Assembly (NCBI GenBank): GCA_019636615.1
Contig: JAHBXF010000001.1
Span: forward strand, 1,612,001-1,676,000
Reading direction: 5' to 3'
Length of the DNA: 64,000 nt
Source of the DNA: Phycisphaeraceae bacterium
GTDB taxonomy: Bacteria > Planctomycetota > Phycisphaerae > Phycisphaerales > UBA1924
A model generated the notes under the pieces. It was not told where the DNA came from, ran no database searches, and saw only the letters and a program-made list of their open reading frames with translations. The position numbers and the translations under genes were made by a program. Positions 43,198-50,084 of the stretch are shown here, in pieces. Numbering within the stretch: the stretch's first letter is position 1; each line of letters opens with the position of its first letter.

Positions 43198-43505
43198 ACA
43201 TGATGCGTCTCCGCATAGCATTCTGGTTGATGGGCCTCGTCGTAGCAGTTATTGTGGCGGTTCTTGCGCTGCCCCTTGTGAAGCGCACTGGAAGTAATGG
43301 CCTCGTGCCCAATTCTCTGTCGGCCTTTATTGGAGGAGGCGATTTCTATACGATAGACCATGATTCCAGCAAGTTGTCGGTCTGGCGGATGGTCGATGGT
43401 CAGCCCCCGAGGATCATGCTTGAGTACGAACTTCAACCTGATTTGGCAGACGGTGGCGCTCTCTTGCGCGGAGCGCGCAATGCCCATATACACCCTCGCG
43501 TCCTA

Positions 43506-44346
43506 GAGCCTATCCGTAAACCTGTTTCAGTAAGATGATGGTGCATCCGAGATGCAGAAAGCCCTGGAACAACACGGAGGTCTTTTCGTAGCGGATGCAC
43601 AAGCGCCGGAAGTTCTGGAGCCACGAGATTGTCCGCTCCACCGTGAAGCGGCGTTGGTAACGACGCAGCGGCCGACCGTCCTGGGTGACGTTCTCCGGAC
43701 GCCGACTCTTGCGGTGTGGCGCGATCAGTTCGATCCCTTCCCCGGCCAGTTCTTCATCCAGGGCATCGCTGTCGTACGCCTTGTCGCCGATGATGCGTGC
43801 GGGTGATTCGACGGTGAGCATGAACTCGAAGAGCCCCTGCACCAGCGTGCTCTCGTGCGGGGAGGCGCTGGCGGTGCTGACGGCCACCGGCAGACCTCTT
43901 GCATCGACAAGAACCATGATTTTCACGCCTTTCCCGGCCTTTGTGACGCCGATGCCGTCGCCCCCGCCGCGGGCTTTGCTGAAGGTTGCGTCGATGAAGC
44001 ACTCGTAGAGACGGAAGCCGTCGCGCTCTTCGATGAACCTGCCCGCGTCGCGCATGATGGCTTCAAAGACACCCGCGCGGGTCCAGAGCATGAAGTACTT
44101 GTGCACCGAACTCTTGCTGCCGAACTCGTGTGGGAGATCCTTCCACTTGGCGCCGTTGTCGAGCACCCAGAAGATGCCGCGCAGAGCCTGCCTCTTGTCC
44201 ATCGCCGGCCGCCCGCCCTTGGGAGAGACAGGTGCATCGGGCACCCGCGCGGCCAGCCAGTCAAGTTCCTCATCGGTCAATCGCATCGCCATGCAGGGCT
44301 ATACGCAGCAGAACGCAACACGGTTGCGCGGTTTACGGATAGGCTC
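43506..44346 (-). mobile_element. IS5-family insertion sequence, copy 2 (841 bp)
   Basis: Same terminal repeats (GAGCCTATCCGTAAAC) and length as copy 1, inverted. TA at 43504-43505 and 44347-44348 is the target duplication; its removal restores the frame of the interrupted gene. Confidence 0.95.
43510..44292 (-). CDS. IS5-family DDE transposase (copy 2)
   Basis: 260 aa, same protein as at 4430-5212, with Asp101, Asp170 and Glu219 intact. Transcribed against the interrupted partner gene. Confidence 0.95.
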   Translation of the reverse strand: MAMRLTDEELDWLAARVPDAPVSPKGGRPAMDKRQALRGIFWVLDNGAKWKDLPHEFGSKSSVHKYFMLWTRAGVFEAIMRDAGRFIEERDGFRLYECFIDATFSKARGGGDGIGVTKAGKGVKIMVLVDARGLPVAVSTASASPHESTLVQGLFEFMLTVESPARIIGDKAYDSDALDEELAGEGIELIAPHRKSRRPENVTQDGRPLRRYQRRFTVERTISWLQNFRRLCIRYEKTSVLFQGFLHLGCTIILLKQVYG

Positions 44347-44964
44347 TAGTCTACAGTAGAGTCCGTGGTTGGACCATCCTCGATCTGGGCAGCGGCACAA
44401 TGAGTGATGTTTCAAACACTGCACCCCAAAGTAGGTGTACCATCACCCAGGTCGCGGATGAGCTGTGGCTCCTCGATGGGAAAGATCTCATTGTAATTGA
44501 TCTGGGCACCGAGGAGGTTTCGCAACGCAGATTGCCCCTGCCGCATCCGATCCGTGACAGTGGTGAGATGTGCGTAGTTCTTGTACGCCTCGGTAGTGCA
44601 ATGCTCTACGAGCCGACATCTGGGAGGTTCGGTCAGCTCACACTTGTCGGCGACTCCCTTGATTACGAGACCCGTGGGTTCGTCAAGGCAGACATGCATC
44701 TTCTCGATGCTTCGCGGGACAGTCTTGTATTTTCCGAGAAATCTAGAATGTCAATCAAAGTATATAGTATTCATGGCAAGTGCATACACACCATTCGCAC
44801 AGAAGAGAGTTACCGTTACTTTGTCGGCGGCCCCCCGGGTGGCGGATCAGTTCTTACTGGCGGCAAGGGGCCTAAACGCTTTATCAATACCGCGGGGACG
44901 TACTGGAGCGCGAGAACGTACGACGAACTTGACTATCGTTTTACGTACTGGTTCCCTAGATAGG

Positions 44965-45093
44965 GCGGCTTCAATCGCGTCAGGGTGAGAACCAGTGCTG
45001 ATTCACCTTCCGCGTCGTCACGCACGATGGTTACCTTCCATCCTCTCCAAGATCCTGATCCTTTACAGTTAAGTTGTTCAGACTCGATCAACC
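44965..45093 (+). repeat. Partial cassette repeat R3a
   Basis: A 129-bp partial copy of the middle of the R module: GTGCTGATTCACC, CGTCGTCACGCACGATGGTT, ACCTTCCATCCTCTCCAAGA and GACTCGATCAACC blocks correspond to R1/R2/R4. It sits head-to-tail in front of the full copy R3. Confidence 0.75.
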
Positions 45094-45204
45094 GGCGGGT
45101 GGCACCGAACGTTACAGATTGAGAATGCGTGGCGGGTGGCACCGAACGTTAGAGATTGAGAATGCGTGGCGGGTGGCACCGAACGTTAGAGATTGTGAAT
45201 ACGT
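45094..45204 (+). repeat. Three tandem 37-bp units at the left end of R3
   Basis: Units 45094-45130, 45131-45167 and 45168-45204 each start GGCGGGTGGCACCGAACGTT and end GAATGCGT or GAATACGT; R1, R2 and R4 have one unit only. Confidence 0.9.
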
Positions 45205-45720
45205 GCCACCGATCGCCGGTTCCTCCGGCGATCGGTGCCGAGACTCCCCCCACGCCGTCACGCGTTGGTTTCTTTCCCTCCTTTCCAAGAATCCCATCCT
45301 TGACAGTGGGGTAGATCAGAGTCGATCAATCGCTCGTGATGGATTGCACGAAACGTCAGGCGGTACGACACACCCCGTGCCACTGCACCGCCGTCTTCAT
45401 CGCGTGCAGTGCTGAACACCCGAGCCCACGACTCGCGCTGCGGACCGGAGGGTGGTGCTTGGGCGCACAATCTCGTGTGACTTCGTGCCATCGAAGTCGG
45501 TTCCACCGACTTCGATGCGATGATGTGTGCAACCACGCGCGGCTTCGCGGTTTGTTGGTGGAACGGCTCTCTCTGAGAGCCGCGCGATGCTTGGCTGGTG
45601 CGTCAGGCCCTGGCCATGCCACGCTCGGGCCAGGAGTGGATTGCACACGAACGCCCGAGAAGTGCGCTCGATTGACCGGTAACACCATCTCGGCTAACCT
45701 GCCGTCCGGACCGCTGCATC
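45094..45720 (+). repeat. Cassette intergenic repeat, copy R3 (627 bp, full)
   Basis: Contains three tandem 37-bp units and then the same order of hairpins as R2: H1 45207-45237 (perfect 13-bp stem), H2 45383-45409, H3 45489-45517 (perfect 12-bp stem CATCGAAGTCGG/CCGACTTCGATG) and H4 45564-45582. Minus the two extra 37-bp units its length is 553 bp, the same as R2. It leads directly into the ATG of RHS cassette 3. Confidence 0.85.
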
Positions 45721-46542
45721 ATGATGCTCGCACGAGACATCCCCAAGCCGGAAACCTACGGCGTGCCGACGGTGTACGCCGCGGGTGATGTCAACCGCGA
45801 CGGCGTGTGCGATGGGTACGACCCGCAGGACTGGGATGATTACAACGACTACGGCGCGGGTGCGCTGGCCGCCGATCTTGATGTGAACCGCGACGGCGTG
45901 GTGGACAGCGCGGACCGCGCCCTGGTGCAGGGGCACGCGGACTGGGCGCTGTGGACCAGCCACGGCCGCGGCAGCGTCAGCAGGCTGCACAACCGGCGCG
46001 GCTACGCGGGGTACGAGTACGACCCGGCGACGTCCCAGTGGCACGTGCGCCACCGCGTGCTGGTCAGCGAGATGGGCCGGTGGAACCGCAGAGACCCGCT
46101 GGGGTACGTGGACGGCATGAGTGTGTATGAGTATGTGGGGTCGATTCCGATGGTGGCGACCGATCCGATGGGGCTCAACACTTCTGCAAAGCTTGGGGAA
46201 GGGCCAGACGATTCCGGTGGTTTTGTGGTGTCGCAGGCCACTCCGCTTGTACCGATTGCAGTCGGCCCAGGAACGGCGCGAACGACTCAGCTCATTGGTG
46301 CCACCGCCGCCTGTATTCAGTGTGGATCTAACACTAATATGCCAAAGCGTGGAACGACATGGACGGCCCCGCCGCCAATTACTATAAAGATTAAAACCCC
46401 GGGGTGGTTTCCAAGGTATATAGAATTGCAATATATTCCGAGTTGCAGACTTACTACCACGGATCAACTTCAGGCGCTTGTGCCGGCGCAGACGGCGAAC
46501 GGGCTAGTCTTCCTTTGGATAAACTGCGACCGCGCTGCATGA
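45721..46542 (+). CDS. RHS-tail cassette 3: RHS core with short unclassified C-terminal domain
   Basis: 273 aa. Residues 1-152 repeat the EF-hand/RHS head (DVNRDGVCDGYDPQDW, DLDVNRDGVVDSADRAL, RRDPLGYVDGMSVYEYV), with DPMGL at the junction in place of DPSGL. The remaining 121 residues (from NTSAKLGEGPDDSGGF) are unlike the other two tails: a Thr/Pro-rich segment, CIQCG, then PPPITIKIKTPGWFPRYIEL and LVFLWINCDRAA. No family recognised. The tail DNA is AT-richer than the head. Stop at 46540-46542; the partner gene starts six bases later. Confidence 0.7.
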   Translation: MMLARDIPKPETYGVPTVYAAGDVNRDGVCDGYDPQDWDDYNDYGAGALAADLDVNRDGVVDSADRALVQGHADWALWTSHGRGSVSRLHNRRGYAGYEYDPATSQWHVRHRVLVSEMGRWNRRDPLGYVDGMSVYEYVGSIPMVATDPMGLNTSAKLGEGPDDSGGFVVSQATPLVPIAVGPGTARTTQLIGATAACIQCGSNTNMPKRGTTWTAPPPITIKIKTPGWFPRYIELQYIPSCRLTTTDQLQALVPAQTANGLVFLWINCDRAA

Positions 46543-47010
46543 GTAGGGGTGCGAAAGAACATGACCGAAGTAGCTCGACATCTTGCGCGACGAGTCCTCA
46601 GAGGAATTGTGTATATCCATTGCATTGTATGTGGATTTATCCTATTTGTGAACTGCGGGATGGAAAGCAACGTCATTGGACATCGGAACTATTCCGGCTT
46701 GAGTCTTGTCGATCTGGTCGTTGTTTGGGTGACCTATAATCCGTGCCCATTCCACTGGACGATCCTCGCGTTTAATGTTCTTGCAATATACATACTACAT
46801 GCTTCGCATAATGGGAAAAGACGACGAGCGGCCATATGCTATGTAATCATGCTGCTTGGGTTAGTATTGATTCACCTGGGCGTGGTGGCCATGGCATCAT
46901 TCAGAGGCACTATCCAATCGCCCGTTAAAACGTATGTTATGGAAGGCTACGAGCTTCTCCTGGCAGTGACTGGTTACAATCTTTTGCTCGCGGCCCCACT
47001 GATCACGATA

Positions 47011-47851
47011 GAGCCTATCCGTAAACCTGTTTCAGTAAGATGATGGTGCATCCGAGATGCAGAAAGCCCTGGAACAACACGGAGGTCTTTTCGTAGCGGA
47101 TGCACAAGCGCCGGAAGTTCTGGAGCCACGAGATTGTCCGCTCCACCGTGAAGCGGCGTTGGTAACGACGCAGCGGCCGACCGTCCTGGGTGACGTTCTC
47201 CGGACGCCGACTCTTGCGGTGTGGCGCGATCAGTTCGATCCCTTCCCCGGCCAGTTCTTCATCCAGGGCATCGCTGTCGTACGCCTTGTCGCCGATGATG
47301 CGTGCGGGTGATTCGACGGTGAGCATGAACTCGAAGAGCCCCTGCACCAGCGTGCTCTCGTGCGGGGAGGCGCTGGCGGTGCTGACGGCCACCGGCAGAC
47401 CTCTTGCATCGACAAGAACCATGATTTTCACGCCTTTCCCGGCCTTTGTGACGCCGATGCCGTCGCCCCCGCCGCGGGCTTTGCTGAAGGTTGCGTCGAT
47501 GAAGCACTCGTAGAGACGGAAGCCGTCGCGCTCTTCGATGAACCTGCCCGCGTCGCGCATGATGGCTTCAAAGACACCCGCGCGGGTCCAGAGCATGAAG
47601 TACTTGTGCACCGAACTCTTGCTGCCGAACTCGTGTGGGAGATCCTTCCACTTGGCGCCGTTGTCGAGCACCCAGAAGATGCCGCGCAGAGCCTGCCTCT
47701 TGTCCATCGCCGGCCGCCCGCCCTTGGGAGAGACAGGTGCATCGGGCACCCGCGCGGCCAGCCAGTCAAGTTCCTCATCGGTCAATCGCATCGCCATGCA
47801 GGGCTATACGCAGCAGAACGCAACACGGTTGCGCGGTTTACGGATAGGCTC
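47011..47851 (-). mobile_element. IS5-family insertion sequence, copy 3 (841 bp)
   Basis: Same ends and length as the other copies, same orientation as copy 2. TA flanks at 47009-47010 and 47852-47853. Confidence 0.95.
47015..47797 (-). CDS. IS5-family DDE transposase (copy 3)
   Basis: 260 aa, same protein as the other two copies, catalytic residues intact. Confidence 0.95.
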   Translation of the reverse strand: MAMRLTDEELDWLAARVPDAPVSPKGGRPAMDKRQALRGIFWVLDNGAKWKDLPHEFGSKSSVHKYFMLWTRAGVFEAIMRDAGRFIEERDGFRLYECFIDATFSKARGGGDGIGVTKAGKGVKIMVLVDARGLPVAVSTASASPHESTLVQGLFEFMLTVESPARIIGDKAYDSDALDEELAGEGIELIAPHRKSRRPENVTQDGRPLRRYQRRFTVERTISWLQNFRRLCIRYEKTSVLFQGFLHLGCTIILLKQVYG

Positions 47852-48024
47852 TAATCATCGGAGAGTACATCGTGTCGCGAGCGATTCGTTGCAGGCACAA
47901 CGCGAGCGTTACCTGTGCGGCGTGCGGGTACTCGATGGGTGGCTTGCGGAACGCGGAGGTGTGTCCTGAGTGCGGCGTTGTCTTGCTCGAGCAGCAGGCG
48001 AGTCGGGACAAGCCGGTTTGAGTT

Positions 48025-48270
48025 GGGTGGCATCGAACGTTACAGATTGAAAATACGTGCCACCGATCGCCGGTTCCTCCGGCGATCGGTGGTGATACAC
48101 CACGTCGTCATACATGATGGTTTCCTTCCATCCTATCCAAGATTCCTATCCTTGACAGTTGGGTAGATCACAGCCGATCAACCGCTCGTGGTGGGTTGCA
48201 CGACACGTTACGCGGCGCGACACATACCGTGCCACTGCACCGCCGTCTTCGGCGCGTGCAGTGCTGAGCA
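48025..48270 (+). repeat. Cassette intergenic repeat, copy R4 (5' half only)
   Basis: Starts GGGTGGCATCGAACGTTACA. H1 48061-48091 has the perfect 13-bp stem and H2 lies at 48235-48261. Similarity ends soon after; H3, H4 and an RHS gene are missing, so this marks the right end of the array. Confidence 0.85.
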
Positions 48271-48686
48271 GCCGCGCTGACGCACGCCTCCTCTGCCCCT
48301 CCGGGGCAGAATAGACTCAATGCGCGGCCGTCCACGGGTTGCGCTTGGGGCGCCTGTCGGCGACCCGCGCTGCACCCGTGGCTACACCCCGCGGCCCCGG
48401 TGGGGCCGAAGAAGGCAAGACGAGTCACGCGGTATCTATGTAATGACATACCTGCTCGCATGGCATGGCAAGGCCACACCACGGCACCCAGGCAATGAAG
48501 AGGATTGCTCGCTCCCGGGGGTGTCGCGCGCGGGCTCGCTCCGCGCCCCGTCTACTGACGATCAGACCTTCGGCCTTTCAGCACGTGCGTTGGGGCGTGG
48601 CTCCAGTGCATGGGCAGGTGGTGCATTCGGGGCGCAAGAAGGGGCCGCCCGCCGCGGCCGGGCTGATGCCGAGGTATCATGCACGC
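48271..48686. other. Non-coding stretch right of the cassette array
   Basis: About 415 bp without convincing coding frames. It contains short GC-rich inverted repeats (for example CTCTGCCCC/GGGGCAGA near 48292-48310) and leads to the GyrI-like gene. Confidence 0.45.
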
Positions 48687-49151
48687 ATGATCGACCCCCC
48701 AAAAATCATCAACACGCAGGCGCGGCAGGCGGCGGTGATCCGTCTGACTCTTCCGCGGGCCGAGATTCAAGCGGCCATGGGGCCGGCGATCGGCGAGGTC
48801 ATGCAGACGATCGCGGCGCAGGGGCTCTCGCCCGTGGGCCCGCTCTTTTCCCATCACTTCAGGATGGACCCGGCCGTCTTTGACTTTGAGGTAGGCATCG
48901 CGGTTTCTTCGCCGGTGACGCCGGCGGGGCGCGTGGTGCGCGGCGAACTCCCCGCCGCGCGCGTGGCGCGCACGGTGTATCGCGGGCCCTATGAAGGGCT
49001 GGGGGAAGCCTGGAGCGAGTTTGAAAAGTGGATCACCGCCAACGAACACGAGGCCGCGCCCAATCTGTGGGAGTGCTACATCTCCGGCCCGGAATCTGGC
49101 CAGCCGCCGACAGCCTGGGAGACGCAACTGAACAGGCCGCTGGTTGACTGA
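48687..49151 (+). CDS. GyrI-like / AraC effector-binding domain protein
   Basis: 154 aa from ATG 48687 (GAGGT about ten bases upstream; ATG 48666 also in frame). The sequence has the small-molecule-binding SHS2 pattern of GyrI-like domains: VIRLTLPRAEIQAAMGPAIG, GPLFSHHFRMDPAVFDFEVG, ARVARTVYRGPYEGLGEAWS and the terminal WECYISGPESGQPP. Stand-alone versions bind lipophilic or cationic small molecules, or act on gyrase. No transcription-factor DNA-binding domain is attached. First ordinary gene right of the RHS island. Confidence 0.75.
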   Translation: MIDPPKIINTQARQAAVIRLTLPRAEIQAAMGPAIGEVMQTIAAQGLSPVGPLFSHHFRMDPAVFDFEVGIAVSSPVTPAGRVVRGELPAARVARTVYRGPYEGLGEAWSEFEKWITANEHEAAPNLWECYISGPESGQPPTAWETQLNRPLVD

Positions 49152-49359
49152 TGGCGTGCGGGGGCCTTGCGCGGGTCTTGCCGTGAGGTCCGCTTTGTGC
49201 GGTGGCGTTTCCGCGGGGTGCGTGGCCGTTCATGACGGCACACGGCCCGCACGCGGCCGGGCACGGCCCGGGCCCTGAGTGTGGGGGGTGTGGTTGGTGT
49301 GACGGGGGCTTGGGGTCAAAGTGTGCTTGCGGGCCCGTTGAGGCCGATAGGGTGAGGTC

Positions 49360-49998
49360 GTGAGCGAAACAGTGCCAACCCGCACGCTGGTGCTCTGTGA
49401 TGGCGGCCTGCACTCGTTGCTGGCGTGCGCGATGGCGCGCGAGGAGTGCACGGTGGCGGGCATGGTGCCTGGCGACCCGTCGCAGATGGGGTGGGAGGGG
49501 CCACTGGCCGCGCCCTTCCCGGCGTCGATCAGCGGCGGGCAGGGCGACGCGGTGCTGCGGCATGCGCAGCGGTATTCGATGCGGGTGGCGGATGCGTCGT
49601 GCCTGCAGGGGTTGTTGAGCGTGTATCAGCACCCGGTGGAGTCGCAGACGGGGCAGTTGCTGGGCGCGGCGTATCTGGGTGCCAGGCTGGGGTGCGCGAG
49701 GGTGGTGTGGCCGGTGAGCGCGGGGGCGGGGGAGGGGCTCGATCTTGACGCGATGGCGCACGCGGCGAACACCGCGCTGCTGGTGTCGCGACTGGCGGCG
49801 CTGAACGCCGAGCACCACGGGGTGCCGGGGATCGAGGTGGTCACGCCGCTGCTCGACCTGAATGACACGCAGGTGATCGAACTGGCGCACGACATGGTGG
49901 TGCCGGTCGAGACGTGCTGGTGGTGGGGCAGCGGCAACGCGGAAGAAGAGCGGTGGCGCGCGGCCTATGAGCGGCTGCGGGCAACGCCGGGTGTGTGA
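49360..49998 (+). CDS. QueC/ExsB-like protein with altered PP-loop
   Basis: 212 aa, GTG start at 49360 with GAGG close upstream. The N-terminus TLVLCDGGLHSLLACAMARE aligns with the PP-loop of 7-cyano-7-deazaguanine synthase (SGGxDS), but Ser is Asp14 and the Asp is His18. The C-terminal part, VVTPLLDLNDTQVIELAHDM and VPVETCWWWG, matches the QueC segment that follows the core, yet the four-Cys zinc motif is absent. QueC makes the queuosine precursor preQ0 by ATP-dependent amidation. The changes argue against normal activity. It ends 86 bp before the start of proS. Confidence 0.6.
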   Translation: MSETVPTRTLVLCDGGLHSLLACAMAREECTVAGMVPGDPSQMGWEGPLAAPFPASISGGQGDAVLRHAQRYSMRVADASCLQGLLSVYQHPVESQTGQLLGAAYLGARLGCARVVWPVSAGAGEGLDLDAMAHAANTALLVSRLAALNAEHHGVPGIEVVTPLLDLNDTQVIELAHDMVVPVETCWWWGSGNAEEERWRAAYERLRATPGV

Positions 49999-50084
49999 GG
50001 GGTGTGGTGGGGGTGCGTGTGGGGGAGGCGATTGGTGCATGGGTGGGCGGCGCGTGCGTGCAGAGCCACATAGACTTGCCCCCT

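Larger units (their letters stand above)
43200..44963 (+). pseudogene. Cassette 2 partner gene split by IS5-family copy 2
   Basis: Two open segments, 43200-43505 and 44349-44963, flank the IS. Deleting the IS (43506-44346) and one TA copy joins them in one frame: HIHPRVL runs straight into VYSRVRGWTILDLGSG and MSDVSNTAPQ. The restored protein would have 306 aa: a short N-terminus, one transmembrane helix (RIAFWLMGLVVAVIVAVLAL) and an exported-side domain of beta-rich repeats (DFYTIDHDSSKLSVWRM, ELWLLDGKDLIVIDLGTEEV, MHLLDASRDSLVFSEKSRM) that looks like a propeller. It starts two bases after the RHS-tail stop, as expected for a toxin partner. In the present sequence the product would be truncated. 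A second translation from ATG 44400 is possible but not supported by a Shine-Dalgarno. Confidence 0.75.
46549..48021 (+). pseudogene. Cassette 3 partner gene (membrane protein with zinc ribbon) split by IS5-family copy 3
   Basis: Segments 46549-47010 and 47854-48021 flank the IS. Removing the IS and one TA restores one frame of 209 aa from GTG 46549 (ATG 46561 is the alternative). The restored protein has four hydrophobic helices: VLRGIVYIHCIVCGFILFV, HWTILAFNVLAIYILHA, AICYVIMLLGLVLIHLGVV and LLLAAPLITI joined to IIGEYIV, so the fourth helix is rebuilt across the insertion point. After it comes a zinc ribbon, TCAACGYSMGGLRNAEVCPECG, with two CxxC knuckles. It lies directly behind the RHS-tail gene and could be its immunity protein. 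As it stands, the product would lose the end of helix 4 and the ribbon. Confidence 0.75.

Noticed and set aside
45094..45204. Tandem 37-bp units as a CRISPR array
   Set aside because: The units abut without spacers and no cas gene is present.
39387..48270. Cassette repeats R1-R4 as integron attC sites
   Set aside because: The repeats are far longer than attC, lack matching core sites (GTTRRRY/RYYYAAC) at their ends, and no integron integrase is in the window.
49360..49998. Calling the gene queC outright
   Set aside because: The PP-loop and zinc ligands are altered, so the activity cannot be assumed.
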